From the NCBI GenBank assembly GCA_944390915.1, contig CALXRS010000011.1, positions 1 through 59,230 of the forward strand: a stretch of 59,230 nt of DNA. Direction: 5' to 3'. The notes under the pieces are model-generated. The model saw only the letters and a program-made list of their open reading frames with translations, did not search any database and was not told the origin of the DNA. This stretch comes from an uncultured Alphaproteobacteria bacterium. Lineage in GTDB: Bacteria; Pseudomonadota; Alphaproteobacteria; RF32; CAG-239. Of this stretch, positions 1-8,085 are shown piece by piece. Position 1 is the first letter of the stretch. Each line of letters begins with the position of its first letter. The translations under genes and the position numbers were made by a program.

Positions 1-23
1 TCTAAAAGTCAGTGTGAACAGAC

Positions 24-410
24 ATGGAAAGAACTGAGAGCTTTGGATTGAGAAATACATTTCAACAAGCTCGTCAACTTGCTAAGAAATTAGATCCCGC
101 ACTGCGCCGCATCAGCGATATAAAAGGATTAGATTTAGAGGATAGATCTCCTGTCATCAGAGATGTATTGTACTCGACTGCAACTCAACATGGTGAAGGA
201 GGGGCGGCTCATGTAATGCATCGGAGGTTTGGAAGTAATACCGATATATCAACATTAAGCGATGAAGAAATAATCAACCAAATTTATAATGAGAGAAGTG
301 ATGTTAATCATCATTTTAAAAGCAGTCCTCAAGATATAAAAGATGGTGTAAAAAAACGATTTCAAAATGAAAGGCGTAAAACACTGGAATTATTAAAACA
401 GTATCGTTAG
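24..410 (+). pseudogene. C-terminal fragment of a phage/VgrG-type hydrolase-like protein
   Basis: The 128-codon frame carries the motif RDVLYSTATQHGEGGAAHV at about residues 45-65. From memory this resembles the C-terminal module of phage- or VgrG-associated peptidoglycan-hydrolase-like proteins, where a DVxxSTAxQHG signature follows a lysozyme-like half. That first half is missing here: the same frame has a TGA at 15-17, and the ATG at 24 has no Shine-Dalgarno sequence. I therefore read it as a remnant rather than a complete gene. It converges on the next gene, with a 4-nt overlap. Base composition is AT-rich compared with the core genes from 2.7 kb on. The family assignment is weak; a short intact protein of unknown role is the alternative. 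Confidence 0.4.
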
Positions 411-872
411 TAATACTGAAGATTTTGCTCATACAGAATGATGTCCTCTAAAATTTGTTCATAATAACGTCCCATAGCGGCATCATTCTGTTGGCGACCG
501 ATGTATCCATTATCTTCTGTATTATATAAAATCCAATAAAAACCTAAAATGCCTTTTTCAAATTCATTCAGAAATTGAATCATCTGTTCGCTTTCTTTTT
601 TAGGGAAAATTATTTTGCTTTTTTCAATAATTATGCTTTTTATACATTGATGATATTTTTGATTTGCGTATTTTAAAGAATCATCTATGAGCGCATAAAC
701 ATGGTCCGTGTAATCATTCGGATACGCTTTTTCGGAACATTCTTTTTTGTATTTTTCAACTTCCTGCTTAATTTTTTGTGACGTATCAATTTCTGCAGAT
801 ACATTTTCCTCTGCCTGAACATTTGCGGAAATAATCACAACTAAACTCAAAAGTAAAAATATTTTTTTTCAT
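407..872 (-). pseudogene. Small exported protein, frame broken at an A8 run
   Basis: On the minus strand a GAGG Shine-Dalgarno sits correctly before an ATG at 872, followed by eight A residues (T8 at 862-869 on the plus strand). Read as written, this ATG goes out of frame. With one A fewer it reads MKKIFLLLSLVVIISANVQA, a classic Sec signal peptide, continuing into the 147-codon frame that ends at 407. The mature part is about 130 residues, charged, with cysteines at CSEK and HQCIK and a Tyr-rich end. The spacing vaguely recalls LprI-type lysozyme-inhibitor proteins, but I cannot assign it. A single-base assembly error, phase variation or decay would all explain the break. Confidence 0.6.
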
Positions 873-1287
873 GTTGTTTCCTCGGTATTTTAAGGTTTTC
901 TTTTAGAAAGTTTAACAAACCGGATTTGTATGTGCAAACAAATATTGTGAAAAAAATTTAACGGGAAAATCATGATGAGATTATGAACGATGCCGTAAAG
1001 AAATGGCAAAATAATCTTTATGGTAGCGATTTAACGACTTAGTAAAAAGTTGACTGTCGGTAAAACAATTGACAAGCAAATCCGCTTGTTTGAAGAAATG
1101 GCAACTTATCCGGATAAAACTTATATCGATGAAAACAGCAATTTCAAAAAAAATAAAAATGAAAAACTATTACAATAAAAATCAACCTTCCTTTGATACA
1201 AAAATATTGTCCATAATAAAGCCTGTAAAATATATTTTAGAGTAAAATCTCCACATAAGAAATATGTAAAAACTCTTGCTTAAAATG
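873..1287. other. AT-rich intergenic stretch with coding debris
   Basis: This gap holds no intact gene. Two short plus-strand frames look protein-like. One starts at the ATG at 983 (MNDAVKKWQNNLYGS...) and stops at 1042. The other, in a shifted frame from 1035, reads KKLTVGKTIDKQIRLFEEMA and stops at 1178. They have the amino-acid texture of real protein and are adjacent but out of frame, which suggests a decayed gene. I recognise neither. The rest is A/T-rich spacer leading into the promoter at 1288. Confidence 0.35.
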
Positions 1288-1315
1288 TTGACAAAATTAA
1301 TATAATACATATAAT
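1288..1315 (+). promoter_or_regulatory. Sigma70-type promoter for the 1366 gene
   Basis: TTGACA at 1288-1293 and TATAAT at 1310-1315 are both perfect consensus hexamers with a 16-bp spacer. Transcription would start near 1322, so an ATG at 1324 would sit at the very 5' end of the message. This favours the ATG at 1366 as the true start. Confidence 0.7.
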
Positions 1316-1365
1316 ATTATTATATGCAGATTTATAGTATTTATTTAGCCAAGGAGAAAAAGACT

Positions 1366-1932
1366 ATGGACAAAAAAGCAAATACGGAATATACGAGTTA
1401 TATTATTTTTGATCCGGAGTGTGACGAAGACTATGGAAATGTGGAAACATTGCATATAAAGTATAAAGACGGAAAAGCTATTGATGTAGTTGTTGAAGAT
1501 GAAAGCGATTCTCGGTGTGATGTTTTTTTAGAGAATTCGGAGTATCTAAAAACCAAAGACATTATAGGTAAAACCCATGAAGAAATAGAGACGTTGCTGG
1601 AAGAGGCGTTTAAGAGGGAAGCAGAAACACGCAACTGTGTGGATTCTTTTACACCTTTGAAATATAACAAACAGCCGCTTTTGCCAAAAGAATTTGTCCA
1701 TTTAAAAATTGCGTCCCTAATAGAAAGAGGCGATTATGAAGGGCAAGAAAAAACCTGGGAACGAGAAGCAGAAAAAGAAGAAAACAGGGATCTTTTAGCA
1801 GATAAAGCAGATCGTTTGGACGCAGCCGTACGGAAAGCCGAAAGACCGTCGTGGTGGTCGGAGAAAAAAACGTTGTCACAAGATGAAATTGCTAAAATAA
1901 GGTTTGAGGAATATAAAGGGTTTTATAAATAG
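1366..1932 (+). CDS. Orphan acidic/charged cytosolic protein, 188 aa
   Basis: I do not recognise this protein. The start is taken at 1366 because AAGGAG lies at 1351-1356 with a 9-nt gap, and because the promoter places the transcript start near 1322, just ahead of an earlier in-frame ATG at 1324. There is no signal peptide or membrane segment. The first half alternates hydrophobic and acidic residues like a small alpha/beta domain. The second half (from about residue 110) is rich in E, K and R and is probably a long helix, ending SWWSEKKTLSQDEIAKIRFE. It is the only gene in the AT-rich left zone with a complete promoter, ribosome-binding site and frame. The frame stays open for 75 codons after its TAG stop. 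Confidence 0.65.
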   Translation: MDKKANTEYTSYIIFDPECDEDYGNVETLHIKYKDGKAIDVVVEDESDSRCDVFLENSEYLKTKDIIGKTHEEIETLLEEAFKREAETRNCVDSFTPLKYNKQPLLPKEFVHLKIASLIERGDYEGQEKTWEREAEKEENRDLLADKADRLDAAVRKAERPSWWSEKKTLSQDEIAKIRFEEYKGFYK

Positions 1933-2244
1933 ATATTTCCGAATAGTAAAGTCGGTTATAATCTGAATACTTTGATTGCAGGAAGAGAAAGTTTCATAGA
2001 TTGCCATGGCGTTTGCTGGAATAACGGGAATTTTATTAACACAAATAGGCTCACACTGACAATCGGATTCTTAAAACAAGGCTTCGATTATCAGCAAGAG
2101 ACTAGTCCAAAGATACAGATGTGTTGGAAATACCTGCAAATAAGTGCCGTGAAATGAGTATAAAACTAATAATTCTAAATCTTGCTTAATTGGTTGGACT
2201 GTCACCATTCAATTGATTTTAGAAACAAATACGGATTTAATTTA
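1933..2244 (+). other. AT-rich gap; in-frame continuation after TAG
   Basis: No confident gene lies here. Directly after the TAG at 1930-1932 the same frame runs on to a TGA ending at 2157, reading for example VGYNLNTLIAGRESFIDCHG. It has no ribosome-binding site of its own. It may be the severed end of the preceding gene or chance. I see nothing in 2158-2244. Confidence 0.3.
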
Positions 2245-2593
2245 TTAATGATATTTAACGTTCGGTTTTTTAAGGTCATTATTATATGTATTTAGTTTAT
2301 CCAAATTTTCCGGATGAACTCTTGCGGCAAAGGTTTGTTCATTAACGTGTTTTTTTGCGCCCAGCAGCAAAAAGCCCCGCTTCAAACAGCAGGTACGTCG
2401 GAATGGAGAGCATCAGCTGGCTGACGACACCCGGCGGCGTTAAAACTGCGGCCACGATCAGGATGCCGACAAAAATGTAAGAGCGTTTTTCCTTCACCGC
2501 CTCATAAGTCGTTATTTCCGAACGGATCAAGGCGTATGTTATCAGCGGAAACTGGAACATCAGCCCGAAGATAACCGACAGCCACAGCGCCAC
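2245..2593 (-). pseudogene. tatC: TatC 3' fragment, 5'-truncated and frameshifted
   Basis: The frame 2593-2342 reads VAAVLTPPGVVSQLMLSIP and YLLFEAGLF, unmistakably the last two membrane segments of TatC, the twin-arginine translocase receptor. About two thirds of the protein is missing: homology begins abruptly at 2593, just beside a strong hairpin. The frame stops early at 2342. Removing one base from either of two homopolymers (A5 at 2369-2373 or T7 at 2350-2356, plus strand) opens a natural-looking tail of about 40 residues (KKHVNEQTFAARVHPENL) ending at 2245. It is therefore a broken copy or a rearrangement/assembly junction. Whether an intact tatC exists elsewhere cannot be seen. Confidence 0.75.
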
Positions 2594-2597
2594 TCAC

Positions 2598-2625
2598 AAC
2601 GAAAGCCCCCGCTCGGGGGCTTTCT
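2598..2625. terminator. Strong hairpin at the tatC breakpoint
   Basis: GAAAGCCCCCG and CGGGGGCTTTC form a perfect stem with a 2-base loop, followed on the plus strand by a short pyrimidine tract. It reads as a rho-independent terminator in either direction. No plus-strand gene ends just before it, so it looks displaced from its original gene. Confidence 0.6.
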
Positions 2626-2689
2626 CTTATAAATAGCCGCCATTAAATTATATGTCAGTAAAAATATTGTCAGAATTTGACAAAAATGC

Positions 2690-2718
2690 TTGCTTTTTCT
2701 GTCAAAGCTGGTTATACT
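2690..2718 (+). promoter_or_regulatory. Promoter for the 2753 gene
   Basis: TTGCTT at 2690-2695 and TATACT at 2713-2718 are separated by 17 bp, giving a start near 2725 and a short leader before the ATG at 2753. Confidence 0.5.
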
Positions 2719-2752
2719 GACGTCATCAATGAATTATTTAAACTATTAGAGT

Positions 2753-3325
2753 ATGGAAAAGAAAGATTTTATCCAGTGTTATTTTCGTTTTGAGATTACG
2801 CAGAATGTAAAAGTTTTGCTCTACAAAATCGAAAAAGGCGACGGTCGCCGCTGGAATGTTGAAAAAAACAAAGATGTGACAAACCGTCTGGCGCTTACGG
2901 AAACGGACAACCCTTCCAATCGGACAGAGATAACGACCGGCCCCGGTTATATGCAGATTATAACGGCATGCAGCGGCTATTCGTATCTGATAGAGGACAG
3001 GAAAGGCGGCGGAGCAGAGGTTCATTTTGCCGGACCGGTCAACGGTCTGCTTGCTCAGGCTCTGATGCCGCGCATGACCTATGTGCCGCATACGCTGACT
3101 GCAAGATCGGATGACATGCCCGATTATGTGCCGATTGACGAATTTATGGCCATCCGCGCCGAGCGCAATGCCGCCGAGCCCAATCCTCAGGATTTGCACG
3201 GTTGGCGCGTCAACATGAAGTTCAATAACGAGCTTGTTCCCTACTTGCCGCCTTTCAACGGCAGCATGAGGGAAAGCGAAAGGGAAAAAAGGCGTAAAAA
3301 AACAGGCAAGTTTGCCCGCCGTTGA
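2753..3325 (+). CDS. Orphan protein, 190 aa
   Basis: I do not recognise this protein. It has no signal peptide or membrane segment. Residues 1-90 look like a beta-rich domain (IQCYFRFEITQNVKVLLYKI). The middle is proline-containing and the last 20 residues are strongly basic (ESEREKRRKKTGKFARR), suggesting contact with nucleic acid or another anionic partner. It is a single-gene unit with its own promoter (2690) and terminator (3348). Its composition matches the core genes that follow rather than the AT-rich zone on its left. It is probably a lineage-specific resident gene; its function is unknown. Confidence 0.75.
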   Translation: MEKKDFIQCYFRFEITQNVKVLLYKIEKGDGRRWNVEKNKDVTNRLALTETDNPSNRTEITTGPGYMQIITACSGYSYLIEDRKGGGAEVHFAGPVNGLLAQALMPRMTYVPHTLTARSDDMPDYVPIDEFMAIRAERNAAEPNPQDLHGWRVNMKFNNELVPYLPPFNGSMRESEREKRRKKTGKFARR

Positions 3326-3347
3326 CCGATGCTCGTCGACAAACATT

Positions 3348-3390
3348 AAAATCTCTTCGTCCGCCTAACGGACGGGGAGATTTTTTGTTT
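3348..3390 (+). terminator. Rho-independent terminator
   Basis: AAATCTC pairs with GAGATTT, and inside it GTCCG pairs with CGGAC, followed by a T run. It ends the 2753 transcript. Confidence 0.7.
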
Positions 3391-3516
3391 GCCGATGATT
3401 TTTTATTTCCGAAAACGGGGGCAAAAAGTGTTCGGAATTTCTTAAAATATGTGCTTTACGCGCAAAAAAAAATAGTATAACATGTTTTGCTGAATTGATT
3501 GAGGAATTTGTTTAAT

Positions 3517-4419
3517 ATGAAGTTTAGCAAACTGATACCCGGGATGTGCTGTCTTGCGCTGCTTTTGCTGAGCGGTTGCGAAACGGCTGCTCCCGTGGTG
3601 ACCGATCCGCCGGAAAAACAGGCTTCCGCTATCAAGAGCCGCGGCGGTACCTATAAAGTCGGCAATCCTTATAAAATCCTTGGCCGCTGGTATTATCCGA
3701 AAGAGGATTATTCTTATTCCGAAGTCGGCATTGCTTCCTGGTACGGGCCGGATTTTCACGCCAAACGAACCGCCAACGGTGAAAAATATGACATGCACAG
3801 CTTAACGGCGGCGCATCGCACTCTGCCGATGCCGTCCATTGTCCGTGTTACCAATCTGGAAAACGGGCGGTCGCTTATCGTCCGAGTGAACGACCGCGGT
3901 CCCTATGCCCGCAACCGGATAATCGACGTTTCCAAAAAAGTGGCGCAGCTGCTCGGCTTTTTGGAAAAAGGCACGGCCAAAGTGCGGGTGGAAATTATGG
4001 AAAAGGAAAGCAAAAACCTGAAAGCCGCGCTGACCGGAAAAAGTTCGTCGGCGTATGCCGCCGCCGCGCCGACCACCCGTGTTGTTGCCGGCAATATCGG
4101 CGAGGAAGTTCCGCCGCTGGCCGCCGCTCCGGCTGTTGAACCGGCGCCGGATTACGGCGACGGAGGAACCCCGGCGCAAGACAGCCTGCCCGGAGGCTAT
4201 TATGTGCAGGCGGGCGCTTTTGCCAGCTATAATTCGGCGGCGGGGCTTGCCGCCAGACTGGCGGATTTCGGACAGACGCATATTCAGGAAGCCGAAGTCG
4301 GCGGGCGTTTGTTCTATCGCGTCCGTATCGGCCCTTATGACTATTATGAAGAAGCCGTGGTCACTCAGTCACAGGTTAGAAATTTCGGCATTCCTGCCGC
4401 GCATGTTGTTGAAAACTAG
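3517..4419 (+). CDS. rlpA: RlpA-like septal lipoprotein, DPBB plus SPOR
   Basis: RlpA proteins are outer-membrane lipoproteins, some of which are lytic transglycosylases acting on peptidoglycan without stem peptides at the division septum. The N-terminus is a lipoprotein signal with lipobox LLSGC (Cys 21). The double-psi beta-barrel domain spans about residues 68-155 (GIASWYGPDFHAKRTANGE, VRVNDRGPY). An Ala/Pro-rich linker leads to a C-terminal SPOR domain (about 225-298, YYVQAGAFASYNSAAGLAAR) that binds denuded septal glycan. The start is set at 3517, after GAGG at 3501-3504, not at the upstream TTG at 3499. It sits 9 nt before dacF, an arrangement common in alphaproteobacteria. Confidence 0.93.
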   Translation: MKFSKLIPGMCCLALLLLSGCETAAPVVTDPPEKQASAIKSRGGTYKVGNPYKILGRWYYPKEDYSYSEVGIASWYGPDFHAKRTANGEKYDMHSLTAAHRTLPMPSIVRVTNLENGRSLIVRVNDRGPYARNRIIDVSKKVAQLLGFLEKGTAKVRVEIMEKESKNLKAALTGKSSSAYAAAAPTTRVVAGNIGEEVPPLAAAPAVEPAPDYGDGGTPAQDSLPGGYYVQAGAFASYNSAAGLAARLADFGQTHIQEAEVGGRLFYRVRIGPYDYYEEAVVTQSQVRNFGIPAAHVVEN

Positions 4420-4428
4420 AGGAAAAAA

Positions 4429-5574
4429 ATGAACACTTATATCAAATCTCTGCCGATTTTCGCTGCAACCGCATTGTTTGCTTTTTCGGCGGTGGCATTG
4501 GAAATAAAAGCCAAAAATGCAATTCTGATGGATTATGATACGGGCGAATATCTGTATGCCAAAGATGCTTTCGTACCGGTAGCGCCCGCTTCGATGAGCA
4601 AGCTGATGACGGTTTATATTTTGTTTGGCAAGCTGAAAGACGGGTCGTTGTCGCTTGAAGACGTGTTTACGGTAAGCGAAAACGCGTGGCGCAAAGGCGG
4701 CGCCAAAAGCGGCGGCTCCACCATGTTTTTGCCTGTCGGCGACAAGGTGACGGTGGAAAAACTGATTAAGGGAATAATTATCCAGTCGGGTAACGACGCC
4801 TGTATCGTGGCGGCAGAAAACATTGCCGGATCGGAAGAAAATTTTGCCGTGATGATGAACGAAACGGCCAAAAAAATGGGACTGAAAAATTCTCATTTTG
4901 CCAATTCCACCGGCTTGCCGCATCCCGACCACCGGATGTCGGTCGAAGATCTGGCTGTGCTCGCGCGGGCGATTATCCGCGATTTTCCGGAATATTATTC
5001 CGTTTTTTCGGAAAAGAGCTTTACCTACAACAACATTTTGCAGGGCAACCGCAATCCGCTGCTGTATTCCATGCCGGACGCCGACGGTCTGAAAACCGGA
5101 CATACGGCGGAGGCTGGCTTTTGCCTGACGGCGTCGGTCAAGCGCGACGGTCGCCGGCTGATAGGCGTGATGACGGGCTTAAAAAGCAACAAGGAACGTT
5201 CCGAAGAAGCGGAAAAACTGATGAACTGGGGGTTCCGCGAATTTGATAATTATGAAATTTTCAAGTCGTTCCAACGGATTGTGGACGTGCCTGTGTATAT
5301 GGGGGCGGAAGATAAAATAGACCTGATTGTTGAAGACGACGTGGTGTTGACGCTTGCCCGCAATCAGGCGGCGGATGTTAAACTGACGGCCGTCTACGAC
5401 AAGCCGGTCAAAGCGCCGATAGAGCAGGGGCAAAAGCTGGGAGAGGTTAAAATAGAGATTCCCGGCGGCGAGGTGAAGACGGTTCCGCTGGTGGCCGATC
5501 ACAGCGTTCATAAACTCGGTTTTTGGGGAAGAATATTGAGCAATATAAAATATTTTCTCTTCGGAGCCGAATAG
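4429..5574 (+). CDS. dacF: Serine D-Ala-D-Ala carboxypeptidase (PBP5/6 type)
   Basis: This enzyme trims the terminal D-Ala from peptidoglycan stem peptides in the periplasm. A signal peptide (residues 1-23, cut near VALA) precedes the transpeptidase-like domain with all three active-site motifs: S55-x-x-K58 (SMSK), S120-G-N122, and K222-T-G224. The C-terminal PBP5 beta domain follows. The last 20 residues (LGFWGRILSNIKYFLFG) form the amphipathic membrane anchor typical of the family. At 381 aa it has the usual length. It lies between rlpA and tmk, with its stop immediately before the tmk ATG. Confidence 0.95.
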   Translation: MNTYIKSLPIFAATALFAFSAVALEIKAKNAILMDYDTGEYLYAKDAFVPVAPASMSKLMTVYILFGKLKDGSLSLEDVFTVSENAWRKGGAKSGGSTMFLPVGDKVTVEKLIKGIIIQSGNDACIVAAENIAGSEENFAVMMNETAKKMGLKNSHFANSTGLPHPDHRMSVEDLAVLARAIIRDFPEYYSVFSEKSFTYNNILQGNRNPLLYSMPDADGLKTGHTAEAGFCLTASVKRDGRRLIGVMTGLKSNKERSEEAEKLMNWGFREFDNYEIFKSFQRIVDVPVYMGAEDKIDLIVEDDVVLTLARNQAADVKLTAVYDKPVKAPIEQGQKLGEVKIEIPGGEVKTVPLVADHSVHKLGFWGRILSNIKYFLFGAE

Positions 5575-6222
5575 ATGACAAAAGGCTGCTTTATTACTTT
5601 TGAGGGTGGCGAAGGCACCGGCAAAACAACTCAGATTCCCCTGCTGGCGGAATATTTGCGGAGCTGCGGCAAAGATGTTGTGGTAACCAAGGAGCCGGGC
5701 GGGACGGAAGTCGGGCGAGAATTGCGCAAAGTTTTGTGCACCGGCGACCCCGACAAGCTCGACCCGTTGGCGGAGACATTGCTCTATTATGCCGACCGGC
5801 GCATGCATCTGCAGCAGAAAGTGCTGCCCGCTCTTGCCGCCGGCAAATGGGTGATAAGCGACCGTTTTGCCGATTCAACCACGGCTTATCAATGCTACGG
5901 TTACGGCGGGCGCATTAAAAAAGAAGTGATGGATGCCCTTTATCGCATTGCGGTGGGCGATTTTTATCCGGATTTGACGATTGTTCTGGACATAGATCCG
6001 CAAAAGGGGCTGGCGCGTTCCCTGCAGCGAAATGAGACGGCGGCGGAGAAAGAGATTCGTTTTGAACAAAAGGAGCTGGCTTTTCATAACAATCTGCGCC
6101 GCGGCTTTTTGGAAATTGCCCGCACGGCGCCGCGTTATGTCGTTCTTGACGCCGACAAAAGCATGGAAGAACTGTATCTTGACATCGTAAAAACAACAGA
6201 AGAAAGGCTGCTCGACAGATAA
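5575..6222 (+). CDS. tmk: Thymidylate kinase
   Basis: It phosphorylates dTMP to dTDP with ATP in the cytosol. The P-loop GGEGTGKT lies at residues 11-18, the DRFADSTTAYQ motif binds substrate, and the protein has the usual length of 215 aa. It begins directly after the dacF stop and its TAA shares a base with the holB ATG, so the genes are translationally coupled. Confidence 0.96.
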   Translation: MTKGCFITFEGGEGTGKTTQIPLLAEYLRSCGKDVVVTKEPGGTEVGRELRKVLCTGDPDKLDPLAETLLYYADRRMHLQQKVLPALAAGKWVISDRFADSTTAYQCYGYGGRIKKEVMDALYRIAVGDFYPDLTIVLDIDPQKGLARSLQRNETAAEKEIRFEQKELAFHNNLRRGFLEIARTAPRYVVLDADKSMEELYLDIVKTTEERLLDR

Positions 6223-7277
6223 TGCCCGACGGAGAAAGTATTACCCCGAAAAACAATATGTACCTGGCCGGACAGGAGGAGGCGGAAAAAATTCTGCTTA
6301 ACGCGTATAATGCCGGCAAACTGCACAATTCGTGGCTTATCTGCGGCGCAAAAGGGATAGGCAAAGCTACGCTTGCCTATCGTTTCGCGCGGTTTTTGCT
6401 GGCGGAAGCGGAAAGAGGGCAGGGAGGTGTTGCCGCCGGTCTGGCCACCAATCCGCAAAGCGCCGTCAATGCTCAGATTACGGCCGGTGCGCATCCGGAT
6501 TTTAAGGTTGTGGAGCGCGATTTTATCGATACCGACCGCAAAAAGGTGTTGAAAGCCGTAAAAGAAGGCGCGGCTCTTGATGAAAACGAGTTGAAAACTT
6601 TGCGCCGGTCGGCGGTTATCCGGATAGACGACGTTCGCACGATTAACGATTTTCTGGCCAAAAAATCGGCCAACGGCGGGTGGCGGACGGTTATCGTTGA
6701 CAGCATAGACGACATGAATACGGCCAGCGCCAATGCCATTTTGAAAATTTTGGAAGAACCGCCCGCAAAAAGCGTGCTGCTGCTTATCAGTCATAATCCC
6801 GAGAGGCTTTTGCCGACCGTTCGTTCACGTTGCGCCCGGCTGCAACTGAAGCCGCTGCCCGAAAACACGGTGGCAAGCCTGATGCGGCGTTATCGTCCCG
6901 AGCTTGATGAACAAACCGTGCGGGAAACGGCGGCTTTGTCGGCGGGCAGTATCGGTCAGGCTCTGAATTATGCCGATTGCGGCGCCGTGAAATATTATCG
7001 GAACCTGTGCGCTTTGGCCGAAGCCGGCGAGCGCTGCCGGCTGAAGGATATGCTTGCCTGGGCGGAAGCGGCGTCGTCGTCGGAAGAAAATTTTAATCTG
7101 GCGGCGGAGCTGGTGCTGAAATTTTATTCCGATCATGTTTTGCGCTCCCGCAATGCGGAAGATACGGCGCGCGCCTGGGAAGAGGCGGTTAGAACCCTGC
7201 GACAGGTGCAAAGCCTGAACATGGATAAAAAGGAAGCCCTGATTAACATTCTCGGCAATTTGTGCAAGGTTATGTAA
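6222..7277 (+). CDS. holB: DNA polymerase III delta-prime subunit
   Basis: This clamp-loader subunit helps load the sliding clamp. The N-terminal AAA+ domain has a Walker A of the form GAKGIGKATLAY near residue 43 and the sensor/arginine-finger region TVRSRCARLQ typical of delta-prime. The AHPDF motif seen in HolB proteins is also present. At 351 aa its length is normal. The ATG overlaps the tmk stop by one base. In many alphaproteobacteria metG follows holB; here tatD follows at once, after 13 nt. Confidence 0.93.
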   Translation: MPDGESITPKNNMYLAGQEEAEKILLNAYNAGKLHNSWLICGAKGIGKATLAYRFARFLLAEAERGQGGVAAGLATNPQSAVNAQITAGAHPDFKVVERDFIDTDRKKVLKAVKEGAALDENELKTLRRSAVIRIDDVRTINDFLAKKSANGGWRTVIVDSIDDMNTASANAILKILEEPPAKSVLLLISHNPERLLPTVRSRCARLQLKPLPENTVASLMRRYRPELDEQTVRETAALSAGSIGQALNYADCGAVKYYRNLCALAEAGERCRLKDMLAWAEAASSSEENFNLAAELVLKFYSDHVLRSRNAEDTARAWEEAVRTLRQVQSLNMDKKEALINILGNLCKVM

Positions 7278-7290
7278 AGCGGAGGAAAAA

Positions 7291-8085
7291 ATGCTGGTCG
7301 ACAGCCATTGTCATCTGGACTACAACGATTTTGAAGACGATTTGGACGAGATTATCGCCAATATGAAGGAAAACGGCGTAACGGCGGCGCTTAATGCCGG
7401 CAACAGCATCGAAACGCTGGCCGATCAGCTGGAGCTTTCCGCCCGCTATCCGTTTATCTATACGGCGGCGGGCGTCCATCCGCACAACGCCGACGAGTTT
7501 ACGGAGCTGACGGCGGCAAGGCTTGTCGACGCAACCGGCCATAAAAAAGTGGTGGCCATCGGCGAATGCGGGCTGGATTACTATTATGATTACAGCAGCG
7601 TGGAAAACCAGCGGAAAGTTTTTGCCGAACATATCAAAGCCGCGCAGGAAACGGGGCTGCCGCTGATTATCCATACCCGCGACGCCGACGACGATACCAT
7701 TGCCATGCTGGACGAATATTATCGGGAAAAACCTTTTACCGGCGAGCTGCATTGTTTTTCCGGCTCCGCGAGGCTTGCCGAATTTGCTCTGTCCATCGGT
7801 TTTTATATTTCCGCCTCGGGAATGATAACTTTTAACAAAAGCGGCGAGCTGCGCGAAATCTTTGCCGGTTTGCCGACGGATCGGCTGCTGGTGGAAACGG
7901 ATTCGCCTTTTCTGGCGCCGGTGCCGCTCCGCGGTCATCGCAACGAACCGGCCAATGTGCGCTATGTGGCGGAAAAACTGGCGCAGGTGAAAAATCTTTC
8001 GTTTGAGGAAATTGCCAAAGCGACTTCCGAAAACTTTTACCGCCTGTTTCGCAAAGCAAGTGACAAAGGGAGGTATGACTTTTAA
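7291..8085 (+). CDS. tatD: TatD-family metal-dependent hydrolase/DNase
   Basis: It is a TIM-barrel metallohydrolase of the TatD family, linked to 3'-5' exonuclease activity on DNA and to D-aminoacyl-tRNA processing. Metal ligands are visible: H6-x-H8 (DSHCHLD), the Glu in GECGLDYYYD, His in IIHTRDAD and LHCFSG, and the Asp of VETDSPFLAPVP. A GGAGG ribosome-binding site precedes the ATG. The length (264 aa) is standard. The stop overlaps the next ATG (TAATG). Confidence 0.93.
   Translation: MLVDSHCHLDYNDFEDDLDEIIANMKENGVTAALNAGNSIETLADQLELSARYPFIYTAAGVHPHNADEFTELTAARLVDATGHKKVVAIGECGLDYYYDYSSVENQRKVFAEHIKAAQETGLPLIIHTRDADDDTIAMLDEYYREKPFTGELHCFSGSARLAEFALSIGFYISASGMITFNKSGELREIFAGLPTDRLLVETDSPFLAPVPLRGHRNEPANVRYVAEKLAQVKNLSFEEIAKATSENFYRLFRKASDKGRYDF

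Noticed and set aside
1324-1365. Upstream ATG at 1324 as start of the orphan gene
   Set aside because: It lies about 2 nt after the predicted transcript start and lacks a ribosome-binding site; 1366 has AAGGAG.
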